Shown here: positions 9,061 through 15,628 of the stretch, piece after piece
Layout of the letters: each line of letters begins with the position of its first letter
Position numbering within the stretch: the first letter of the stretch is position 1
Source of the DNA: Desulfonatronovibrio magnus
GTDB lineage: Bacteria; Desulfobacterota; Desulfovibrionia; Desulfovibrionales; Desulfonatronovibrionaceae
Length of the DNA: 44,735 bases
Direction: 5' to 3'
NCBI RefSeq assembly: GCF_000934755.1
Contig: NZ_JYNP01000049.1
Coordinates: forward strand, 1-44,735
The notes under the pieces: model-generated
What the model was told of the DNA's origin: nothing
What the model saw: the letters and a program-made list of their open reading frames with translations, nothing else
Databases searched by the model: none
Made by a program: the position numbers and the translations under genes

Positions 9061-9227
9061 GGGAGCATTACGCGTTTCTGAAAACTGTAAATTTGAATTG
9101 TATGTCATAGCTATTTTGGTAATAAAACCCGATTGTGACGGCTTGGCATGGCTTACAGCCCGGAGGTGGACTGTCCCTGGCTTCGGAACTGTTCCAAATT
9201 GACTTTTCAGAAACGCGTAGTGCTCCC
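9061..9227 (+). mobile_element. Inverted-terminal-repeat element, copy A (MITE-like, 167 bp)
   Basis: The left end GGGAGCATTACGCGTTTCTG at 9061 is mirrored at 9208-9227 as its reverse complement with one or two changes. The interior has the family-specific words GTCATAGCTATTTTGG and CCCGATTGTGACGGCTTGGC. The flanks carry AAGCAAT at 9051-9057 and 9228-9234, consistent with a decayed 10-bp target duplication (AAGCAATAAG against AAGCAATCCC). There is no coding capacity. Confidence 0.8.
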
Positions 9228-9446
9228 AAGCAATCCCTGCATCTTATATGAGTTGGAAATACCTTGACAATCAGCCCTGACATTTGCTTTATATATACTT
9301 GACAGCGTATTCATTTGCAGGACCATGCCGAACAGGGTGTTGCCGCTAACATGAGAGTTTAAAGTTCCTGGTTGAAAGAAGTACTGTAATCAAATTTGGA
9401 TGGATACGCGAAATATTCCCCCTGACTTGCGGGGACTTCTTTAACT

Positions 9447-9471
9447 GATTTTTCAGAGACGTGTAATACTC
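9447..9471. mobile_element. Solitary terminus of the inverted-repeat element
   Basis: TTTTTCAGAGACGTGTAATA followed by CTCTC matches the right-hand terminus of the family at most positions. No matching left end is clear upstream. Core words of the family (GGGACAGTCCC) recur at about 9550 and 9640, so 9440-9680 seems to be debris of several copies. Confidence 0.5.
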
Positions 9472-9476
9472 TCTTA

Positions 9477-9520
9477 GAAGCTCCTCACCCGGGCTGGCCG
9501 GGACCGAACGTGTGAGTAAC
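9477..9520 (+). repeat. CACCCGGGC-GGACCG dispersed repeat, copy 1
   Basis: An AAGCTCCTCACCCGGGCTGG start followed by CCGGGACCGAACGTGTGAG closely matches copies at 13133-13176 and 25097-25140. A reverse-oriented relative lies at 24842-24905. Function unknown. Confidence 0.6.
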
Positions 9521-9747
9521 TTTACGAGTCTGTCACTTTTCTGGAAATTGGGACAGTCCCCGCGAGGTACTATAAAAAAGTTTGATGCTGCATTGGTCCC
9601 TGGAAGAAATTGGCTTTAATGACAAAATTTACACAGCGAGGGACAGTCCCTGTGCCAGGCTCAAAGTTCCAATCTTTGACGGAACTTTGCTGGCAAATGT
9701 GCATGAATCATAAGCAAAAATCATAAAAATGTGAAAATTGTAACCAT

Positions 9748-9775
9748 TTGAATTTATTAGCAAAACGATTATAGT
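9748..9775 (+). promoter_or_regulatory. Predicted sigma-70-type promoter carried on a repeat, upstream of the DHH gene
   Basis: TTGAAT (9748-9753) and TATAGT (9770-9775) are separated by 16 bases. The same arrangement with the same spacer length occurs at 13329-13356 upstream of the HU gene, and flanking sequence (GATTATAGTTRCTTGTAAG) is also shared. A transcript from here would run through the hairpin at 9783-9817 into the DHH gene. Confidence 0.5.
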
Positions 9776-9782
9776 TACTTGT

Positions 9783-9817
9783 AAGCTCCTCACCCGGGCT
9801 GGTCGGGTGAGGGGCTT
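9783..9817 (+). promoter_or_regulatory. Very stable hairpin in the DHH leader
   Basis: AAGCTCCTCACCCG (9783-9796) pairs with CGGGTGAGGGGCTT (9804-9817) over 14 pairs including one G-T wobble, leaving a 7-base loop. No T-run follows, so it is not an obvious intrinsic terminator. It lies between the predicted promoter and the DHH start codon and begins with the same bases as the CACCCGGGC repeat family. Confidence 0.65.
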
Positions 9818-9859
9818 CTGATGAAGTAAAGATATTAACTATATTAATGAGGTGTTCTG

Positions 9860-10777
9860 ATGAGATTAGTGACCCGTTCAGACTTTGATGGATTAGGTTG
9901 TGCTGCTGTGCTTAGGGAGGCCGGTATAATCGATAAAGATATTTTGTTTGTTCATCCAAAAGATGTGCAGGATGGAAAGGTAGAGGTTAATGAAAATGAT
10001 GTTATGGCAAATATTCCGTATGTAGAAGGTTGCGGAATGTGGTTTGATCATCACTCCAGTGAAGATGAAAGGCTCAACATCAAGAACTTCAAGGGCAAAA
10101 GCGACAGTTCGGCCAAGAGCGCTGCAAGAGTCATATATGACTATTATGGAGGAAGAGAAAAGTTTCAGAATGAACACCTTGATGATCTGGTCAAAGCAGT
10201 TGACAAAGCTGATTCAGCCGATTTTACCAGAGAGGAAATATTAAATCCCACTGGCTGGCCTCTTATTTCATTTGTAATGGATCCCAGAACAGGCCTTGGA
10301 AGGTATCGTGATTACAGGATAAGCAATTATGCCCTGATGGAGGATATGATTGATTACTGTCGCACAATGAAAGCTAATGAGATATTAGAGCTTTCAGATG
10401 TAAAGGAACGGACCGCACGATATTTTGAGCAGAATGAAAAGTTCAAGGAAATGCTCCTTAATAACAGTAAGGTTGATGGTAATTTAGTCATTCTGGATCT
10501 GAGGAATCAGGAAGAAATTTTTACAGGAAACCGTTTTTTGCTTTACTCACTTTTTCCGGATCAAAATGTTTCTCTGCAGATTATCTGGGGGCTAAAAAAA
10601 CAGAATGTTGTTTTTACCTGTGGTTACAGTATTTTGAAAAAAGATGCCACTGCTGATATTGGTTCCCTCATGTTGAAGTTTGGTGGAGGAGGGCACAAAA
10701 AAGTGGGAACCTGCCAGGTGCCGATTGAAAAAGCAGACCAGGTACTTAAGGAAATTGTAGATAGTTTGAGGGCCTGA
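9860..10777 (+). CDS. DHH/DHHA1-family phosphoesterase
   Basis: The 305-residue protein has the DHH-family metal-binding motifs: SDFDGLG (Asp8, Asp10) and the name-giving DHH at residues 63-65 (WFDHHSS). A C-terminal DHHA1-like nucleic-acid/substrate motif GGGGHKKVGTC lies near residue 274. Relatives hydrolyse phosphodiester or phosphoanhydride bonds in nanoRNA, cyclic dinucleotides, polyphosphate or inorganic pyrophosphate; the sequence does not decide which. The start ATG at 9860 follows GAGGTG. It is monocistronic by context, flanked by repeats upstream and a bidirectional hairpin downstream. Confidence 0.9.
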   Translation: MRLVTRSDFDGLGCAAVLREAGIIDKDILFVHPKDVQDGKVEVNENDVMANIPYVEGCGMWFDHHSSEDERLNIKNFKGKSDSSAKSAARVIYDYYGGREKFQNEHLDDLVKAVDKADSADFTREEILNPTGWPLISFVMDPRTGLGRYRDYRISNYALMEDMIDYCRTMKANEILELSDVKERTARYFEQNEKFKEMLLNNSKVDGNLVILDLRNQEEIFTGNRFLLYSLFPDQNVSLQIIWGLKKQNVVFTCGYSILKKDATADIGSLMLKFGGGGHKKVGTCQVPIEKADQVLKEIVDSLRA

Positions 10778-10814
10778 TGTGCGGCAGGGTAGGGTTTTAT
10801 GACGGGCAAATCTC

Positions 10815-10851
10815 TGCTGAATGAGAAAAGTTGAAGAAAACTTTTCCAGCA
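10815..10851. terminator. Bidirectional hairpin between convergent genes
   Basis: GAAAAGTT (10825-10832) pairs with AACTTTTC (10839-10846) around a 6-base loop, and an outer TGCTG/CAGCA pair extends it after a small bulge. It lies between the DHH gene (+) and the SprA-related gene (-) and probably ends both transcripts. No long T-run follows. Confidence 0.55.
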
Positions 10852-10862
10852 AAAGCGTTTGT

Positions 10863-11957
10863 TTAGAAAGAATTAGCCTGGTACTGATACGCCTGAATAC
10901 CTCTTTGTAGTTGTGGTGCTGCTACAAACTTTTCAAAGTCAGGGTTGTCCTGCCGGTAGTGATGAGGTATGTTTTGATTAATACGGGCAGACTCTGCTTC
11001 ATAAGGCGAGTTTTCTTCTCCGGAGAACGGGTCTGCCTGTGTGGATTCAGCTGTGTTGCGCTGTTCTTCCTGTTCTTCACGTTCCTTGTTCATTTTTTCT
11101 GTTCGTGCTTCTGCTTCCATTTGCGATGCCTGTGCAGCAACATTCATATCCTGTGCAGAAGGTGCGGCAGGTGCAAGAGCAGCCTGCCTGACTGTTTGTG
11201 CCTTTTTCTCGGTCATTTCAGGATTTCCTGGAACTGGAGAGGTGTCTATTGACACTTCTCCACCCACTGCATACTGTCTACCATCCGGTCCTGTTTCATA
11301 ACTATAATTTGCTCCACTTGTAATGTATTGTCCTCCTGCTGCTATATGGGCCTGTTCATGGGCCCGCACTTCTGCATCGCGTTGTTTGAGTTCATCAAGA
11401 ATTTGTCTTTCTTCTGCTGAAAGCTCCTGTTTATCTAACGGGTTTGTAAATTCAAGCTTTTCAGAATTATCTCCACTGCTTTGTTCATTTTCGGAGCCAG
11501 GGTGCTTGCCTTGAGGTCCTGCAGGATTCAAAATATTCCTTGGACTAAAATCCCTCTCCTTGTCATTAAGATAGTCCTGACCACTATCTTCAAAAGAAGA
11601 TTCGTGCACAAGTCTGGCATCCGGGCCGTATCCCTGATTGAGTAAATGACCTTCAGGCCTGGCTTCACTTACTCTTTCTGAAGATGGTTTATCCTGACTC
11701 GGACGCTGGGTCAGGGATGTTTTGTCCTGTGGCATGCCAGGTTGTGCAAAGCTTCCAGCAACCATGGCTGCTCCATGGGTCTGATCAGAATGGTTTGAGC
11801 TCTGCTCAGAAGGAGATGCTGCTCTGGAGGGACAATATGGACAGGGACTGCCTGATGAGCAGATATGCTCCTCAATTCCATTATTGACCTGACCTTGCTG
11901 ATTCATTACAGCATACATGTTGCCTGTTTGGGACGAATCTAAGCTTGTTGTCTGCAT
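10863..11957 (-). CDS. SprA-related putative metalloprotease
   Basis: The 364-residue protein has a low-complexity, Ser/Gln/Pro-rich N-terminal half and a C-terminal SprA-related domain. The diagnostic core is an acidic LSAEERQILDELKQRD helix, then VRAHEQAHIAAGG, then a YSYETGPDGRQYAVGGEVSID segment. HEQAH fits the HExxH zinc-protease pattern, but proteolytic activity is inferred, not established. A small cysteine cluster (CSSGSPCPYC, about residues 32-41) near the N-terminus could bind a metal. There is no signal peptide. The function of this family is not well known. The gene is convergent with the DHH gene. Confidence 0.8.
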   Translation of the reverse strand: MQTTSLDSSQTGNMYAVMNQQGQVNNGIEEHICSSGSPCPYCPSRAASPSEQSSNHSDQTHGAAMVAGSFAQPGMPQDKTSLTQRPSQDKPSSERVSEARPEGHLLNQGYGPDARLVHESSFEDSGQDYLNDKERDFSPRNILNPAGPQGKHPGSENEQSSGDNSEKLEFTNPLDKQELSAEERQILDELKQRDAEVRAHEQAHIAAGGQYITSGANYSYETGPDGRQYAVGGEVSIDTSPVPGNPEMTEKKAQTVRQAALAPAAPSAQDMNVAAQASQMEAEARTEKMNKEREEQEEQRNTAESTQADPFSGEENSPYEAESARINQNIPHHYRQDNPDFEKFVAAPQLQRGIQAYQYQANSF

Positions 11958-12007
11958 AATTTAATCGTCTTTTTTTACATGTTAAAGTGTCGCTGCAGTG
12001 TTAATAG

Positions 12008-12138
12008 AAGCATTACGCGTTTCTGAAAACTTTAATTTTGAGTTGAATGTCATAGCTATTTTGATGTAAAAACCCGATTATGTCGGCTGGGCACGGGGAC
12101 TGTCCCCTATTAACTTTTCAGAAACGCGTAATGCTCCC
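12008..12138 (+). mobile_element. Inverted-terminal-repeat element, copy B (MITE-like, 131 bp)
   Basis: The left end AAGCATTACGCGTTTCTG and right end CAGAAACGCGTAATGCTCCC are near-perfect inverted repeats. A perfect 10-bp direct repeat GTGTTAATAG lies immediately outside both ends (11998-12007 and 12139-12148), as expected for a target-site duplication. This copy has only one GGGACTGTCCC unit in its core, where copies C and D have two. Confidence 0.85.
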
Positions 12139-12310
12139 GTGTTAATAGTTGAAGAAAAAGATCATGGTTTCAAGTGTTCTAAGGCTGATGTTTTCTTCCG
12201 GGAGAAGCCGTTTATTGATTTTTCACTATACTGGTTTATTCGTTATCGGCTGATTTTTAAAAAAACTTTAGGTTTTTTTTGTAAAATCTTTTATTTTTTC
12301 TTTGGGGTGT

Positions 12311-13090
12311 ATGGTGCGAGAAAAAAGATTTCTTGTTGTGGATGACAGCGGCATGGTCAGAATGCATATCCGCAAGCTGCTGGAAAGTATTTTTGCCTCA
12401 GTAACAGTTCATCAGGCAGAGGATGGTCATGCTGCTTTAGAATTGCTCGATAAGGAAAAGGTAGACATAGTTATTTCAGACTGGAATATGCCCAACATGA
12501 GTGGAGAGGAACTGCTGTACGAAATACGCAGCAGTGAAAAACTTAAAAATACTCCTTTTATCATGATGAGCACCAATGACAGCCGGGATTTTTTGATTAC
12601 AGCTATTCAACTTGGTGTAACCCAATATATTGTCAAGCCTTTTTCCGCAAATGAGCTGGAAGAAAAGATACACTCCTGCATAGGAATGTTAAACCGCAGG
12701 CGAGAGAAACGTTATGCCCTTCCTCAGCATGTTGCCAGACTGACCATAGACAAGCAGACCTTTGAAGGTACACTTATCGACCTCAGCCGGACCGGTGCTG
12801 CTTTCACTCTGGACCAGTTCAGTCCGTCGTTTGTCCTTTATAAAGTATGTACCCTTGACCTGATAGTTCCGTGCAACAGAAGTCTTGACAAATCTTCTAT
12901 GCTCATCAGCGGCTTGAATGGCAGGATTGTACGTCTGGAGGCCAAGGACACCTTTCATCCAACCTCAACCGAATTTCAAGGAGCCTTGTATTTTAACCCT
13001 GTCAATATGAAAAGAGAAGTTGAAAGCAAGCTTAATAAGCTTATTAAGTTGCTGGCAGGGAGAACGCCTGATTATATCAATAATGAGTAA
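12311..13090 (+). CDS. Receiver-PilZ response regulator (c-di-GMP-binding output)
   Basis: From ATG 12311 the protein has 259 residues. An N-terminal receiver domain (1-125) keeps Asp11/Asp12, phospho-acceptor Asp57 (ISDWNMP), Thr88 and Lys109. A PilZ domain follows, with both c-di-GMP motifs: R130-x3-R134 and D157-x-S159-x2-G162 (DLSRTG). It would combine a phosphorelay input with c-di-GMP binding, typically to control motility or surface behaviour through protein contacts. A TTG at 12302 and a GTG at 12314 are alternative starts; the GGGG before them has best spacing for GTG 12314. No kinase lies nearby. Confidence 0.9.
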   Translation: MVREKRFLVVDDSGMVRMHIRKLLESIFASVTVHQAEDGHAALELLDKEKVDIVISDWNMPNMSGEELLYEIRSSEKLKNTPFIMMSTNDSRDFLITAIQLGVTQYIVKPFSANELEEKIHSCIGMLNRRREKRYALPQHVARLTIDKQTFEGTLIDLSRTGAAFTLDQFSPSFVLYKVCTLDLIVPCNRSLDKSSMLISGLNGRIVRLEAKDTFHPTSTEFQGALYFNPVNMKREVESKLNKLIKLLAGRTPDYINNE

Positions 13091-13132
13091 TGATACACTG
13101 CAGATGGGAGCATTGATAGTCTCATTTTGTGG

Positions 13133-13176
13133 TAAGCTCTTCACCCGGGCGGACCGGAACCGAACCTGTGAGTAAC
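13133..13176 (+). repeat. CACCCGGGC-GGACCG dispersed repeat, copy 2
   Basis: An AAGCTCTTCACCCGGGCGGA start followed by CCGGAACCGAACCTGTGAG matches the copies at 9477 and 25097. It is directly downstream of the receiver-PilZ gene. Confidence 0.6.
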
Positions 13177-13200
13177 TAAAAAATCAGCCTTAGCGCGTTA

Positions 13201-13307
13201 GAGATTGCCGCGCTCGAAGACTCGCTCGCAATGACACCTGAGCTGTCAGGGATGTAGTTGCGCAAAACCTGTCACCCACGAGGGAGCCTAAGCGACCGAA
13301 GCAATCT
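13201..13307. repeat. GATTGC/CAATGAC palindromic element pair
   Basis: Bases 13201-13236 (GAGATTGCCGCG...CTCGCAATGACA) and 13270-13307 (TGTCACCC...GAGGGAGCC...GACCGAAGCAATCT) are inverted relatives of each other. They resemble the widespread dispersed palindrome with GATTGC and CAATGAC ends seen in many proteobacterial genomes. The pair could fold into a long imperfect hairpin between the receiver-PilZ and HU genes. Confidence 0.55.
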
Positions 13308-13328
13308 GTATGGCAAAACCATAATGCT

Positions 13329-13356
13329 TTGAATTTATTACTTATTCGATTATAGT
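13329..13356 (+). promoter_or_regulatory. Predicted sigma-70-type promoter upstream of the HU gene
   Basis: TTGAAT (13329-13334), a 16-base spacer and TATAGT (13351-13356) match the arrangement at 9748-9775, including shared flanks. It lies 170 bases before the HU start codon, so a closer promoter may also exist in the AT-rich 13400-13500 stretch. Confidence 0.45.
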
Positions 13357-13528
13357 TGCTTGTAAGTATGACCCGGAAGAGCCAGTTCCAGTGCAACATT
13401 CAAAGAGCTAAACAATTACCGATATAAATTTTTTTTAAGGTTAAATTCTTTTGTTGAATTTTTTGAGTTTATGAGTAAGATCTTTTCAGGAGAGAAGAAA
13501 TTTAAACGTTATGCAAAAGGAGTAAGAA

Positions 13529-13801
13529 ATGCAGAAGACACAGTTTATCGCAAACCTTGCTGAAAAAACTGGATTCACCAAGGCCGATGCTGACAAAGCT
13601 CTTAATGGTGTCCTTGAGATCATTACAGAGCAACTTAAGCAAGGTGATAAGGTTACACTTACCGGGTTTGGAACTTTTTCCGTTGGAGAAAGGGCACCGA
13701 GGAAAGGTCGCAACCCCCAGACCGGAGATCCCATTGATATTCCAGCAGCCAGGGTTCCCAAGTTTAAGGCTGGAAAAGCGCTTAAGGATGAAGTGTCATA
13801 A
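13529..13801 (+). CDS. hup: HU-family nucleoid DNA-binding protein
   Basis: The 90-residue length and sequence fit HU. It has a helical N-terminus, the GDKVTLTGFGTFSVGERAPR beta segment, the DNA-intercalating arm with GRNPQTGDPI and the conserved proline, and a FKAGKALKD C-terminus. HU dimers bend and compact DNA and help replication, recombination and transposition. The start has a strong AAAAGGAG site 7 bases upstream. It stands alone between repeat elements, which fits a separately transcribed, highly expressed gene. Confidence 0.95.
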   Translation: MQKTQFIANLAEKTGFTKADADKALNGVLEIITEQLKQGDKVTLTGFGTFSVGERAPRKGRNPQTGDPIDIPAARVPKFKAGKALKDEVS

Positions 13802-13812
13802 AGTCATGGTAG

Positions 13813-13964
13813 CAGTTTAGCCCTTTGCTTGTGCAGCTATTTTTTGCCCTGAGGCAAAAGCAAGGAAGCAAGATGGTTTTGCAGGCACGTTAACTCGATG
13901 AAAATCATCGTTTTAAAGTAATCGTCAGGAAGAGTGTAGTTGCCATCCTGGAAGGGCTAAACTG
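13813..13964. repeat. CAGTTTAGCCCTT inverted-end element, copy 1
   Basis: CAGTTTAGCCCTT at 13813 is mirrored by AAGGGCTAAACTG ending at 13964. An inner TTTTGCC/GGCAAAA hairpin also lies within. No flanking direct repeat is evident. Related elements lie at 23292-23433 and 31901-32029. The element directly follows the HU gene and may also end its transcript. Confidence 0.6.
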
Positions 13965-14056
13965 ATACATATATTTTGATTCGCTCTAAAACAAGTTGAT
14001 TTCTTTACGAAAACAGCAGCATCAAATCCTTGCCCCCAAATACAACTTTGTCAGAA

Positions 14057-15184
14057 TTATTCCTGCTTCAGCTGATTCATAAAGCTCTTCAGATCAACCT
14101 CAGTCCAATTCTGGTCTTCCGGCACTCTAAGCCACATCCTTAAAGTTTCAGGCTCTGCGATAACCTGGTAAACAGTTCTGATTGTACCTTGTTCCGGCCA
14201 GGTTGCCCCTCCTTTTTCAATGGGAGTCTCCAGAACTGTTTTCATTGTATCAATATTTATCCTTCCTTTCAGTTTACGAGCTAAATCAAGCAAGTTTTCC
14301 CGTCTTTGAATGGATTTAAACCCAGTGTTACACTGCATTCCAATGCCCCAGTCCGGATGGACGAAGTGATTCGATGAAATCAGCAGTCCTGGCTGGTCAC
14401 AATGTCTTTTTTTTAAATCAAAGGGCGGCCATTCATAAGAATAACCCCTGTTTCTGTCAGCAGCATTGATAATGAACGAAAAGTTGGAACGAGTAGTGTT
14501 CATGGCTGCATCAAACTGATCTAAGGTTGAGTAGTCCAGCAAAAAGGTCAGAAGATTTACTATAACATGAACTCGGTTGGTAAATTCCAGGCCTCCTCCA
14601 GAAGGAAGGCCGTTATTAAGCTGCACAAAAAGCCCCGCAGCATTCATACCTGTGGTAGCGTAGAAGACACCGGGGAAAGTAACGAAGGCAGTGGGAATGG
14701 CAGAAGGGGGATTAAGTACAGTCAGGGTCAAGGGAGCGACAAAATCAGCATAGCTGTCAAACCAGTCATAATTTCTCCCTGCAATGAGAGGCTTGTTTCC
14801 TGTAAATTCATCCCATGCAAAGACAGATGAACATCCAGGCATGACTCCGTAAAGTTCAAGTGCGTTTAGAAGAATATGCTCTTCCCGGGAAAGTTTTGAA
14901 GTTTCAGACATGCCGAATATAAACTGTTTGAACCTTTCTGGGTAGAACTGAAAAAGGCTGCTGGCTGCAGAAAGCATTTCTGATGGATCCAGCCCTTTGT
15001 TTTTTATGAACCATTGGTTTACTGCCTTGTTCAGCAGGTCACGCAGATCATCAGCGAGAAGTGAGCCATATTGTCTGCCCATACCCCTGTAATCTCCGCA
15101 CAAGTGCAAAACACTTACGCACTGGTCCTTGAATAATTTTCCCTGTTCAAAAGTCTTATGAGGCTCTGATTTTTTGTTTATCAT
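14057..15184 (-). CDS. C45-type Ntn hydrolase (acyltransferase/amidase family)
   Basis: The 375-residue protein belongs to the linear amide C-N hydrolase/C45 group. Cys118 in MPGCSSVFAW fits the autocatalytic nucleophile exposed by self-cleavage, and GRNYDW (136-141) is the family's second signature. FPGVFYATTGMNAAGL and N-terminal YRGMGRQYGSLL segments also fit. Relatives hydrolyse or transfer acyl groups (penicillin acyltransferase, acid ceramidase and phospholipase B-like proteins); the substrate is unknown. No signal peptide is seen. The start ATG at 15184 lies 15 bases after the stop of the CPBP protease gene, so the two are probably co-transcribed at the end of the tex operon. Confidence 0.85.
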   Translation of the reverse strand: MINKKSEPHKTFEQGKLFKDQCVSVLHLCGDYRGMGRQYGSLLADDLRDLLNKAVNQWFIKNKGLDPSEMLSAASSLFQFYPERFKQFIFGMSETSKLSREEHILLNALELYGVMPGCSSVFAWDEFTGNKPLIAGRNYDWFDSYADFVAPLTLTVLNPPSAIPTAFVTFPGVFYATTGMNAAGLFVQLNNGLPSGGGLEFTNRVHVIVNLLTFLLDYSTLDQFDAAMNTTRSNFSFIINAADRNRGYSYEWPPFDLKKRHCDQPGLLISSNHFVHPDWGIGMQCNTGFKSIQRRENLLDLARKLKGRINIDTMKTVLETPIEKGGATWPEQGTIRTVYQVIAEPETLRMWLRVPEDQNWTEVDLKSFMNQLKQE

Positions 15185-15199
15185 GACTGTGGATATTGT

Positions 15200-15610
15200 T
15201 TAGAAGTGAAAAAAACAGATGTTGTAAAAAAAATGCAGACAGAAACATGCAGCCAGACTTCTGTGTCTTTCCCAGATGATACCGAAAATAATTGAAGGAA
15301 AAAAAACAGCCATACTCCACAAAACTGACTGATAAAAGAGATGGGCAGCCACAAACAGCAAAGAGGTCAGGATATTGGCCAGAGAAATCCCAATAAGCTT
15401 AACACGAAAAAGTTTAAATGTCAGAAAATGGTCATGGATTATATACCTGAATAGAGTTTCCTCCATCAGTGCCAGAAGAGCCAGTGCCCAGAACGCTGGC
15501 ATAGTATCTGGAGAAGGAAGGAGAAAAGCCGTAATCCCCAGTGCAAGGAAGATGTAAAATAAATAATCCCTGTACCACAGGTTTCTTTTGTATGACCGCT
15601 TAATGGCCAT
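15200..15610 (-). CDS. CPBP-family intramembrane glutamic protease
   Basis: This is a short 136-residue membrane protein with about four hydrophobic segments. It has all three CPBP/Abi motifs: E50-E51-x3-R55 (EETLFR), F86-x3-H90 (FVAAH) and H126-x3-N130 (HFFYN). Family members are membrane proteases that mature exported or prenylated proteins or act in immunity and sorting systems. At this size it is near the minimal catalytic core and resembles short sorting-linked members, but no sorting-signal protein or exosortase is visible nearby. It starts 18 bases after the S1-domain gene with a poor ribosome binding site, suggesting translational coupling. Confidence 0.8.
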   Translation of the reverse strand: MAIKRSYKRNLWYRDYLFYIFLALGITAFLLPSPDTMPAFWALALLALMEETLFRYIIHDHFLTFKLFRVKLIGISLANILTSLLFVAAHLFYQSVLWSMAVFFPSIIFGIIWERHRSLAACFCLHFFYNICFFHF

Positions 15611-15628
15611 AATGTAAGCAGATGAACG

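Noticed and set aside
8969-9283. Open frames on both strands around 8969-9283
   Set aside because: They run through the inverted-repeat element; the encoded residues are translations of the terminal repeats.
12139-12345. 68-codon frame before the receiver-PilZ gene
   Set aside because: It overlaps the flank of element copy B and the start of the receiver gene in another frame and is Phe/Lys-rich from AT-rich DNA.
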